Positions 1-6,583 of a DNA stretch of 64,000 nucleotides are shown here, piece after piece (positions within the stretch are counted from its first letter, which is position 1; the number at the start of each line of letters is the position of its first letter). Below the pieces are notes generated by a model. The model saw only the letters and a program-made list of their open reading frames with translations. It searched no databases and had not been told where the DNA came from. The translations under genes were made by a program, and so were the position numbers. The stretch comes from a virus, in IMG/VR virus record IMGVR_UViG_3300033571_018919, positions 1 to 64,000 of that record. The stretch is one strand, 5' to 3'.

Positions 1-267
1 ATGAAATTTAATTGGCGTGGGTACACATATAATGATGAAATGCGTAATAGTGCTATTCTTCAATTAACCTACGTAGGGTTGCGATTTAACGAAGCCAAAT
101 CTCAAAACCCATTTGCATATTATACGGCAGCAATTACCAATAGTTTTTGCCGTGTACTAAACAGTGAAAAACGTAATCAAAACATACGTGATGACATATT
201 AGAAATAAATGGATTAAATCCTAGTTGGACTCGTCAAGGTCAAGTTAGCATGTCATACGAAGAATAA
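1..267 (+). CDS. 55: Late-transcription sigma factor gp55, C-terminal part (5' truncated)
   Basis: This is the C-terminal 88 residues of a T4 gp55-type sigma factor, which directs host RNA polymerase to TATAAATA late promoters together with the sliding clamp. The match is to the sigma region-2-like core: FNWRGYTYNDEMR, then a KSQNPFAYYT segment and an EKR/N basic stretch. T4 gp55 has the corresponding FNFSGYT, KNPHAYIT and KKERK segments in the same order. T4 gp55 is 185 residues long, so the ATG at position 1 is almost certainly an internal methionine and the gene begins upstream of the window. The tail ends NGLNPSWTRQ plus a few residues, as I recall for gp55 of marine T4-like phages. Late-promoter-like TAAATA motifs in the window agree with this assignment. 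Confidence 0.8.
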   Translation: MKFNWRGYTYNDEMRNSAILQLTYVGLRFNEAKSQNPFAYYTAAITNSFCRVLNSEKRNQNIRDDILEINGLNPSWTRQGQVSMSYEE

Positions 268-311
268 CCTTTTATATTGTCATTTTACAAAATTTAGATT
301 AAACTTACTGG

Positions 312-1325
312 ATGAATAACCTTTTTAAAAAAGCAGCACTGTTTACAGATATACATTTTGGTCTTAAGACAAATAGTTTACAACACAATCAAGATTGCGC
401 CAATTTTATCGATTGGTTCATAAGTGAGGCTAAAAAAGAAAATTGTGAAACTTGTTTCTTTTTAGGAGACTGGCATCATCATAGAGCAAGTATTAATTTA
501 CATACTCTACAGTTTAGTTTAAATGCTATCGAGAAGTTAAGTCAAAATTTTGACAGGGTATTTTTTATACCAGGTAATCACGATTTATACTATCGTGACA
601 GGCGAGACATACATTCAGTTGAGTGGGCTAAACATTTACAAAACATAACTTTAGTAAATGATTGGTACACTCAAGGAGATGTCACTATTGCGCCATGGTT
701 AGTACAAGACGATTACAAAAAACTGAAGAAATTAAATGGCAAATATTTGTTTGGTCATTTTGAATTACCACACTTCTATATGAACGCTATGGTAGAGATG
801 CCAGACCATGGTGAACTTAACGAATCTCACTTAGGCGGATTCGATAAAGTATTCAGTGGTCATTTTCACAAAAGACAAGCAAGAAAAAATATTTGGTATA
901 TGGGAAATGCTTTTCCACACAACTATGCTGATGCGGGTGATGATGCACGTGGTATGATGATATTAGAATGGGGTGAAGAACCAGTATTTAAATCATGGCC
1001 TAGACAACCATTGTATCGAGTGTATAAACTAAGTGAAGTATTAGAAAATCCAGAAGGCTTATTATTAATTGATAGTCACGTTCGTGTTCATTTAGATATC
1101 GATATTAGTTATGAAGAAGCTAATTTTATTAGAGAAACACTTATACCAGAACATAAATTAAGAGAAATGACATTAATACCTATGAAGCTTGATCAAATTG
1201 AACAACAAGGATTTGAAGGATTGCAGTTTGAATCTGTGGATCAAATTGTTATTGATCAAATTAATGCGATAGAATCCGCAGCATTTGATAAGAAAATATT
1301 GTTGGACATTTATAATAATCTATGA
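312..1325 (+). CDS. 47: gp47-like recombination endonuclease subunit (Mre11/SbcD family)
   Basis: This is the nuclease subunit of the T4 gp46/gp47 complex, which resects DNA ends for recombination-dependent replication and host DNA breakdown. At 337 residues it matches T4 gp47 (339). The calcineurin-like metallophosphoesterase motifs are in order: DIH at residues 13-15, GDWHH around D53, GNHD at 88-91, GH at 148-149 and GHFH at 183-186, which together form the two-metal site. The stop overlaps the start of gp46 in an ATGA arrangement (1322-1325), so the partners are translationally coupled. No strong Shine-Dalgarno precedes the ATG. Confidence 0.95.
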   Translation: MNNLFKKAALFTDIHFGLKTNSLQHNQDCANFIDWFISEAKKENCETCFFLGDWHHHRASINLHTLQFSLNAIEKLSQNFDRVFFIPGNHDLYYRDRRDIHSVEWAKHLQNITLVNDWYTQGDVTIAPWLVQDDYKKLKKLNGKYLFGHFELPHFYMNAMVEMPDHGELNESHLGGFDKVFSGHFHKRQARKNIWYMGNAFPHNYADAGDDARGMMILEWGEEPVFKSWPRQPLYRVYKLSEVLENPEGLLLIDSHVRVHLDIDISYEEANFIRETLIPEHKLREMTLIPMKLDQIEQQGFEGLQFESVDQIVIDQINAIESAAFDKKILLDIYNNL

Positions 1326-3085
1326 TAACATTAAAAAATATTACTCTCCGTAATTTTTTAAGTACGGGTCAAGTAACACAAGCAATAGATTTACATAAAC
1401 AAGAACTAACACTAATACTAGGAGAAAATCTAGATTTAGGAGGTGACGGTGCCCGTAACGGCACTGGCAAAACCACATTGATACAGGGTCTTAGCTATGC
1501 GTTGTTCGGTGTTCCTATTAATGACATTCGCAAAGACAATCTAGTTAACAGAACAAACAGTAAAGGAATGTTAGTTACATTAGAGTTTTCTGTTAACGGT
1601 ATCGATTATAAAATAGAGCGCGGTAGAAAACCAAATATATTAAAATTTTATGTAAACAACGATTTACAAAAAACGCAAGATGACACTCAAGGCGAAAATA
1701 AAGAAACACAACAAGCAATTGAAAAAGTAGTTCACATGAGCAAGGATATGTTTACGCATATCATTGCGCTTAATACGTACACGCAACCTTTTCTAGCACT
1801 TAAGTCTAATGAGCAAAGAGATATTATCGAACAGCTTTTAGGTATAACCTTATTGTCAGAAAAAGCTGAAGTAATTAAATCATTAATAAAGGATACCAAA
1901 GACGAAATTCAACAAGAAGATTTTCGCATTAAAGCCGTCGAAGAGGCAAACAAACGTGTACAAGAACAGATAGAGGCATTAAAGCGCAGGCAGAAGTTGT
2001 GGAAAACAAAATATGATCAAGATGTTTTAGAACTTAAAACTAGCTTAGAAGAATTAAGTAAGATTGACATTGAAAATGAATTGTCAATGCATAAAAAATT
2101 AGCGGAGCATACTGAAATATACAAAAAGTATACCGACTTAAACAAATTTATATCAAGAGCCGAATTGGATCTTGATAAAGAAACGAAAACAAACAATAAG
2201 CTTAAAAAAGAAATTGAATCTTTACAAAATCATAAATGTTACGCATGTGGGCAAGATTTGCATGATAAGAAACACGACGAAGTTTTAAAATTAAAAGAAT
2301 CTCAGTTAAGTGATTCTGGACTGATATGCTTGACTTTATCTGGTGAGATCCTTGAACTACAAGAACAACTAAAAGTTATCGGTGAGCCAGGACCCGCACC
2401 TAAAACGTTTTATGATGCGGAAAGTGACGCAGTAGAACATCGTAGTACAATGAACAATATATCTACTATGCTTGCTGCTAAACTAAAGGAAATAGATCCA
2501 TATCAAGAACAAATAAATGATATGGAGAGTCAGGCGTTACAAGAAATAAGTTTTGATCAAATAAACAGGCTAACAAGAACTATGGAACATCAAAAATTTC
2601 TATTAGACTTGTTAACTAGCAAAGATAGCTTTGTTCGCAAAAAGATTATCGATCAAAATCTAAGTTATCTGAATGCAAGACTAACTCACTATCTTGACAA
2701 AATTGGATTGCCCCATCAGGTTGTATTTAAAAATGATTTACAAGTAGAAATTACTGAATTGGGTAGAGAATTAGATTTCGACAATTTATCTAGAGGCGAG
2801 AGAAACAGATTAATATTAGGGTTAAGTTTCGCATTTCGTGATGTTTGGGAAAGTTTATACACACCGATCAATACGTTGTTTATCGACGAACTTATAGATT
2901 CTGGTTTAGATACTTTGGGAGTTGAAAACAGTATTGCTATTTTAAAAGATATGAGTAGACGTAGGCATAAATCTATATGGTTGGTATCACACAGAGAAGA
3001 ATTAGCAGGTAGAGTTCCTAGCGTACTTAAGGTCATTAAAGAAAACGGGTTTACAACATACAACACAGCGATTGACATAGAATGA
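1322..3085 (+). CDS. 46: gp46-like recombination endonuclease subunit (Rad50/SbcC ATPase)
   Basis: This is the SMC-type ATPase partner of gp47, which acts in DNA-end resection. It has 587 residues (T4 gp46 has 560). A Walker A motif ending GTGKTT lies at about residues 47-52. The long central K/E/Q-rich coiled coil (about 180-480) is interrupted by the zinc-hook CxxC (C306-Y-A-C309). The ABC signature LSRGERNRL is near residue 490 and Walker B with its catalytic glutamate is FIDE (D522-E523). Unusually, the Walker A loop contains a Gly/Asp-rich insertion between G34 and K50, a feature I associate with phage gp46 proteins. The stop overlaps the next start (ATGA, 3082-3085). Confidence 0.95.
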   Translation: MITLKNITLRNFLSTGQVTQAIDLHKQELTLILGENLDLGGDGARNGTGKTTLIQGLSYALFGVPINDIRKDNLVNRTNSKGMLVTLEFSVNGIDYKIERGRKPNILKFYVNNDLQKTQDDTQGENKETQQAIEKVVHMSKDMFTHIIALNTYTQPFLALKSNEQRDIIEQLLGITLLSEKAEVIKSLIKDTKDEIQQEDFRIKAVEEANKRVQEQIEALKRRQKLWKTKYDQDVLELKTSLEELSKIDIENELSMHKKLAEHTEIYKKYTDLNKFISRAELDLDKETKTNNKLKKEIESLQNHKCYACGQDLHDKKHDEVLKLKESQLSDSGLICLTLSGEILELQEQLKVIGEPGPAPKTFYDAESDAVEHRSTMNNISTMLAAKLKEIDPYQEQINDMESQALQEISFDQINRLTRTMEHQKFLLDLLTSKDSFVRKKIIDQNLSYLNARLTHYLDKIGLPHQVVFKNDLQVEITELGRELDFDNLSRGERNRLILGLSFAFRDVWESLYTPINTLFIDELIDSGLDTLGVENSIAILKDMSRRRHKSIWLVSHREELAGRVPSVLKVIKENGFTTYNTAIDIE

Positions 3086-3588
3086 ATACTTTATACCTTG
3101 ATATGGACGGGGTTGTTGCAGATTTTGATGCTTATGCTTATAATACATTAGGTTTAGGTCCTTCAGAAGGTATATATCCAAATAGTGAATGGGAAAAGTT
3201 ACGCAGCAATCCTAGACTCTACAGAGATTTAGAAAAAACACCTTACGCAGATGAATTAGTGTTTCAATGTAGTGTTTTTGCAAAACGTAATAATTTTAAT
3301 TTAAAGTTTTTAACAGCAGTACCAAAAGATAATGATTTACCTTGGGCTTTCTATGACAAGTTTAAATGGGTAGAAAAGAACGGTTTTAGTAATATTCCTA
3401 TCATGTTTGGCCCTTATAGTAAAGACAAACATATGCATTGTAAAACTGGTGATATCTTAATTGATGATAGAACTAGTAACATTGAAGAATGGATAGCAGC
3501 AGGTGGATATGGTATATTACATAGAACAAGTTATGAACATACATTAGAGGAGTTATTCAATTATGAAAATATTATTAACAGGTCATAA
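3082..3588 (+). CDS. 5'(3')-deoxyribonucleotidase-like HAD phosphatase
   Basis: This 168-residue HAD-superfamily protein is of the NT5C type, which dephosphorylates (deoxy)nucleoside monophosphates and so adjusts nucleotide pools. Motif I is DMDGVVADF, with D7 the nucleophile and D9 the acid/base. Motif II is the threonine of LTAVPK (T78), and motif IV is the acidic pair in LIDDR (D128-D129). The small cap region between motifs I and II contains the substrate-side helices typical of this family. It is coupled to gp46 by an ATGA overlap and its 3' end overlaps the next gene by 26 nt, so it belongs to the same operon. The substrate cannot be read from sequence. Confidence 0.85.
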   Translation: MNTLYLDMDGVVADFDAYAYNTLGLGPSEGIYPNSEWEKLRSNPRLYRDLEKTPYADELVFQCSVFAKRNNFNLKFLTAVPKDNDLPWAFYDKFKWVEKNGFSNIPIMFGPYSKDKHMHCKTGDILIDDRTSNIEEWIAAGGYGILHRTSYEHTLEELFNYENIINRS

Positions 3589-4384
3589 AGGTTTCATTGG
3601 TCAAAATATGCTTAAGTATCTCCAATCTAATACAGATTGGTCTATTGATACATATGACATTAAAGATGAATTCCAAGGGGTCATGTCTTATGACTGGGTA
3701 ATTCATTTAGGTGCAGTAACAAGTACAACCGAAAAAAACTTAGATAAAGTTTTAACTCAAAATTATGAGTTTTCTAAAAATCTGTTTGACGAATGCAAAA
3801 CGTTTGGGGTGAATTTACAATATGCTAGTTCTGCTAGTGTATATGGACAAAATTTAGAATTTACAGAAGAAAGTCCATTAGATCCAATAACTCCGTACGC
3901 ATGGTCAAAATATCTTTTCGAGCGACACGCCTCAAATAATATGGGAGGTAATATAGTTCAAGGGTTTAGGTATTTTAACGTTTATGGAAAGCACGAAGAT
4001 CATAAAGAAGGTCAGTCCAGTCCTATTCATCAGTTTACAAAACAAGCTAAAACAAACGGAAAAATAAAGATTTTTGATGATAGTCATAAAATGTTTAGAG
4101 ATTTTATTTGTGTTGATGATGTTTGTAGAGTACAGATTGAGTTTATTAAAAGCGTTAAAGAATCAGGCATTTGGAATTTAGGCACAGGTAGGCCGACTAG
4201 TTTTGAGAAAGTTGCCGAATATATCAAAGATATATATGGCGGAAAGTTAAAGTATGCTATGATGCCAGATCAGTTACAGAGAAGTTATCAATATTATACA
4301 TGCAGTGATAATACCAAATTAGAAAATACCATTGGCAAGCAGAGTTGGATAAAAATTAAAGATTTTTTAAAACAAGACAAGTAA
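3563..4384 (+). CDS. NAD(P)-dependent sugar-nucleotide epimerase, HldD-like
   Basis: This is a short-chain dehydrogenase/epimerase of 273 residues. It has an N-terminal Rossmann GxxGxxG (G7-H-K-G10-F-I-G13), an ASSASVYG strand with the catalytic Ser/Thr area, and the YxxxK pair (Y112, K116). Further landmarks match ADP-L-glycero-D-manno-heptose 6-epimerase (HldD) in order: STTE after the dinucleotide site, GFRYFNVYG, RDF(I/V)xVDDV, NLGTGRPTSF and a terminal RYQ-like RSYQYYT. HldD makes the heptose precursor of the LPS inner core. A phage copy could remodel surface sugars or glycosylate virion proteins, but this is inference. It is slightly short of bacterial HldD (about 310), with a reduced C-terminal domain. 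It starts inside the 3' end of the nucleotidase gene. Confidence 0.82.
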   Translation: MKILLTGHKGFIGQNMLKYLQSNTDWSIDTYDIKDEFQGVMSYDWVIHLGAVTSTTEKNLDKVLTQNYEFSKNLFDECKTFGVNLQYASSASVYGQNLEFTEESPLDPITPYAWSKYLFERHASNNMGGNIVQGFRYFNVYGKHEDHKEGQSSPIHQFTKQAKTNGKIKIFDDSHKMFRDFICVDDVCRVQIEFIKSVKESGIWNLGTGRPTSFEKVAEYIKDIYGGKLKYAMMPDQLQRSYQYYTCSDNTKLENTIGKQSWIKIKDFLKQDK

Positions 4385-4398
4385 AGATAAGTAGATTC

Positions 4399-4959
4399 AT
4401 GCCAAGTCCACAAAAAGCAAAAGGTTCAAGTTTTGAAAGAGAAATTGCGAAATTTCTTTCAGAATTATACGGAGAAAGTTTTATACGTGCCCCAGGGTCC
4501 GGAGCGTATGTGGGCGGTACAAATCAAAGCAGGAAGCAATTTTTACACGAAGGTCAAATTCGCAGTTTTAAGGGAGACATTGTTCCAGGACAAAGTTTTT
4601 CTAAATTTAATGCGGAGTGTAAGAGTTATAAAGACTTCCCATTTCACTTATTACTTACGGGTGAGAACAAACAATTTGACCAATGGATAGCACAAATGAT
4701 AGAAGTATCAGACCAAGATGATTTTAATATTCTTTTTATGAAGTTTAATCGCATTGGTAAGTTCGTAGCAGTACAACCAAAATTTACATGGGTGTTAGAT
4801 AATTATACTTTTTATTCAAGTAAAACGGTTGGTGATTGGATACTTACAGAATTTGATAGCTTTTTCAAAAACAACAAAGACTTAGTTAAAAATTACTCAG
4901 GCTCAATAGACACAACGTCACAATCTCAAAATTTAACGAATTTACAATTAGCCGACTGA
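4399..4959 (+). CDS. PD-(D/E)XK nuclease, possibly Holliday-junction-resolvase-like
   Basis: This 186-residue protein has the order of an Hjc-type or related PD-(D/E)XK nuclease. An N-terminal helix carries a conserved acid (SSFEREIAKFL, E13). It is followed by RAPGSGA, then GD (D60), and ExK at E73-C-K75, with 13 residues between the second acid and the ExK pair. These would form the single-metal nuclease centre. Placement behind gp47/gp46 suggests a role in recombination or branched-DNA processing, but the substrate is not determinable here. The last 40 residues are Ser/Asn/Gln-rich and probably disordered. The gene is preceded 15 nt after the epimerase stop by a weak GATAAGTA element. Confidence 0.72.
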   Translation: MPSPQKAKGSSFEREIAKFLSELYGESFIRAPGSGAYVGGTNQSRKQFLHEGQIRSFKGDIVPGQSFSKFNAECKSYKDFPFHLLLTGENKQFDQWIAQMIEVSDQDDFNILFMKFNRIGKFVAVQPKFTWVLDNYTFYSSKTVGDWILTEFDSFFKNNKDLVKNYSGSIDTTSQSQNLTNLQLAD

Positions 4960-4961
4960 GT

Positions 4962-5450
4962 TGTCAGTCCTCCTTGAGGAAGTACAGGTAGTGCTGTGCC
5001 GACGGATCTGGAGTATACATGTCAGTAATGACATGGAATGTCGAGAGGGCAATCTTTGTTAGGGAACCCTCAATGAGTTTGTATCTTACTCTGTTTTGCG
5101 GATACAAAACATGCGTTGCCGAAGAGCTAAATGAAAAAATAAGTTTAGTAGCTTCACTACAGTCCCATTATACTTACAGGGCAACCGACGGCGTATAGCA
5201 ACTAAAAGTGTTAGCTATTCGGGGAATAAACAGCAAGTGGATGACGGGCATGGCAAGTTTCCAATTGGTAGTGCTGAATAGCACTACCATGGCTTCAAAG
5301 CGGCAATATATAAGCCCTAAAGAAAAGTTTTCGAAAGTTATAACAGTCAATAAAATTCCGAACAATGCGAACGTAGTGAGCATGTGAAGGAATTAGATGA
5401 ACGAAGTTCATCTTTTAATAATTCTAATAATATTAATGGTAATCCTAAGT
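4962..5450 (+). ncRNA. Candidate large structured RNA
   Basis: This is a gap of over 500 bases with no convincing reading frame but many inverted repeats. Hairpins seen are: 4968-4980 (5 bp, CTT loop); 5018-5035 (7 bp, GTAA tetraloop); 5045-5049 with 5067-5071; 5078-5085 with 5101-5108 (8 bp); 5115-5120 with 5180-5185; 5148-5160; 5195-5202 with 5210-5218 (one bulge); 5266-5289 (10 bp, GAAT loop); and 5395-5413 (8 bp, GAA loop). CCGACGG occurs twice (4999, 5185). The GNRA-type GTAA loop points to the + strand as the RNA strand. It lies at the 3' end of the gp47-to-nuclease operon and converges on gp51/gp26. I could not match it to tRNA, tmRNA, RNase P or a group I core. A GOLLD- or ROOL-like phage RNA is possible but unproven. 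Confidence 0.6.
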
Positions 5451-5471
5451 TATGATAATGAATATCTACGG

Positions 5472-5648
5472 TTAGAAGAAAGGTAACTTTGTGTTCTTTG
5501 TTGTTTCTAAGTTTTCTTCTATTAAATTGCCGATGGCTTGTCTTTCCTTAAATGACATATTGAGTATGTCTATATAAGATGCCCCACCCCTCATATACCA
5601 TGCCATTTTTAATGCATTGGCTTTAATGGCTTCACAATCTTTTTCCAT
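5472..5648 (-). CDS. 51: gp51-like baseplate hub assembly protein (probably expressed as gp26 frameshift extension)
   Basis: From the first in-frame ATG this frame encodes 58 residues with the pattern MAWYMRGG, then a helix ending FKERQAIGNLI, then LETTKNTKLPFF at the C-terminus. As I recall them, the gp51-type small hub-assembly proteins next to gp26 in marine T4-like phages share this pattern. Coherent coding sequence (APDEVQKLIDD) continues upstream of the ATG without a good start codon, back to the slippery site at 5702-5708. It is therefore better explained as the -1 frame extension of gp26: 76 extra residues, 349 residues in total. Independent initiation at 5648 remains possible but has no clear Shine-Dalgarno. 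In T4, gene 51 directly follows gene 26, and both assist hub assembly. Confidence 0.68.
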   Translation of the reverse strand: MEKDCEAIKANALKMAWYMRGGASYIDILNMSFKERQAIGNLIEENLETTKNTKLPFF

Positions 5649-5658
5649 ATCGTCTATT

Positions 5659-5708
5659 AACTTCTGAACCTCATCGGGGGCTAGGGCCAGAAGTCTTAGA
5701 CGAAAAAA
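5659..5708 (-). other. Programmed -1 ribosomal frameshift signal (gp26 to gp51)
   Basis: Read on the minus strand, the heptamer T TTT TTC (5708 to 5702) sits exactly in gp26 codon phase, five codons from its end counting the stop. It is followed by a 6-nt spacer containing the gp26 UAA stop, then a stem: 5688-5695 pairs with 5659-5666 (seven Watson-Crick pairs plus one G-U) around a 21-nt loop. Slipping back by one places ribosomes in the gp51-like frame. The loop contains a C-run that could pair with a downstream G-run (a possible pseudoknot). Site, spacing and stem have the canonical -1 frameshift layout. Confidence 0.68.
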
Positions 5709-6520
5709 TCAGATATGTTTAGATCAAATGGTTGTTCGTAATTGTGGCTACAACTTGGACAAGTAAATGCTAAAGGTTTAGCTTCAGTTGTTTTTCTTAG
5801 ATTAATACTTTGGTCTTTGATGTTATCATATTCTTTCTTTGGTATATTTTCTAAGAACTCTTTTATGTACTCTTTTTCAATGACTACGCTTTCAGGAGTT
5901 TTGACATATTCTACAATTTCTAATATCAATTCTGTTGCAATCTCATTCATTTCTTTTACCAACTCAGACATTTTATTTTCTTTGTCAGCACCTTCTTCCA
6001 TTTTTGATATTATTCCATATGCTCTTTGTAAGTCAAATTGTTTTTGACTGTTCTCATTTACTTTTGTATATGTCAATGGTTTAAATTTTATTTGCACATC
6101 GTTGTACACTGGATAAAGTTTGTTATAATCCCCTGGACTGAATTCATTAAGCATTCCAGTTAAATTTACATCGTATTTGGCGTCGTGATTGCAATTTGGG
6201 CATACAGTTAAAATTTCCATAGTAGACCCATTAGTTGCAATTTTAATTGCTAGAAGAATAGGATCTAAATCAATTTGTAGTAATTGCCATGGGTCTTTGA
6301 TATTTGGTGCGCAACTGTGAATAATTTCAACTACTGCTTGGCCATTAAAAAGTGCATCTGGTGTGCGTGTGGTAATTTCGTCTAATGCAGTCATGGGAAA
6401 AATTGGTATCTCCCCTGACTCCGGTAAATCAATGGCATTTTCTTTATATCCTATGCCTTTGCTAGGTAATTTCAAATATAATGCAGGTTTACGAAAATAA
6501 CTTTTTAGTGGGTTAGACAT
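5696..6520 (-). CDS. 26: gp26-like baseplate hub subunit / tail assembly chaperone
   Basis: This 274-residue protein matches the baseplate hub subunit (gp26) of marine T4-like phages: an N-terminal LKSYFRKP and LPSKG segment, TALDEI, TPDALFNG and a CAPNIKDPW segment. Two CxxC pairs, CPNC near residue 130 and CPSC near residue 260, look like a zinc-binding unit. I chose the ATG at 6520 rather than the in-frame ATG at 6562 because a strong GGAGAAAAA Shine-Dalgarno precedes it directly and the protein then begins MSNPLKSYF, the usual N-terminus. It is transcribed divergently from the tape-measure-like gene, from a TATAAATA late promoter at 6565-6572. Its end carries the frameshift signal into the gp51-like frame. 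Confidence 0.82.
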   Translation of the reverse strand: MSNPLKSYFRKPALYLKLPSKGIGYKENAIDLPESGEIPIFPMTALDEITTRTPDALFNGQAVVEIIHSCAPNIKDPWQLLQIDLDPILLAIKIATNGSTMEILTVCPNCNHDAKYDVNLTGMLNEFSPGDYNKLYPVYNDVQIKFKPLTYTKVNENSQKQFDLQRAYGIISKMEEGADKENKMSELVKEMNEIATELILEIVEYVKTPESVVIEKEYIKEFLENIPKKEYDNIKDQSINLRKTTEAKPLAFTCPSCSHNYEQPFDLNISDFFV

Positions 6521-6551
6521 TTTTTCTCCAAAATTTGACAGTAATTTTTCA

Positions 6552-6559
6552 ACTAAATA
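6552..6559 (+). promoter_or_regulatory. Late promoter (ACTAAATA) for the tape-measure-like gene
   Basis: ACTAAATA differs from T4 TATAAATA only in its first two bases. Initiation about 6 nt downstream would leave a leader of roughly 19 nt before the ATG at 6584, containing a weak AGGT Shine-Dalgarno. Confidence 0.5.
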
Positions 6560-6564
6560 CAAGA

Positions 6565-6572
6565 TATTTATA
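6565..6572 (-). promoter_or_regulatory. 26: Late promoter (TATAAATA) for gp26/gp51
   Basis: On the minus strand this is an exact TATAAATA, the T4 late consensus. Initiation near 6559 would give a leader of about 39 nt that includes the GGAG ribosome-binding site of gp26. It lies 5 nt from the opposing + strand late motif, so the two promoters form a head-to-head pair. Confidence 0.65.
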
Positions 6573-6583
6573 GGTAAAATATT

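Noticed and set aside
2716-3078. 120-codon minus-strand frame opposite gp46
   Set aside because: Overlaps the conserved Walker B and signature coding region of gp46 and shows no protein pattern of its own.
5174-5383. 69-codon minus-strand reading frame inside the structured-RNA region
   Set aside because: It has no Shine-Dalgarno, lies across several perfect hairpins and shows no recognisable protein pattern. The inverted repeats explain the region better.
4962-5450. tRNA, tmRNA, RNase P, group I intron or glutamine-riboswitch assignment
   Set aside because: No cloverleaf or T-arm, no tmRNA ends, no matching RNase P core and no interrupted exon could be found. GGAAGTA at 4978-4984 recalls a glutamine-riboswitch element, but the rest of that motif was not seen.
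6521-6562. Upstream ATG at 6562 as the gp26 start
   Set aside because: It would place the strong GGAG site inside the gene and begins upstream of nothing resembling a ribosome-binding site. The ATG at 6520 gives the usual N-terminus.
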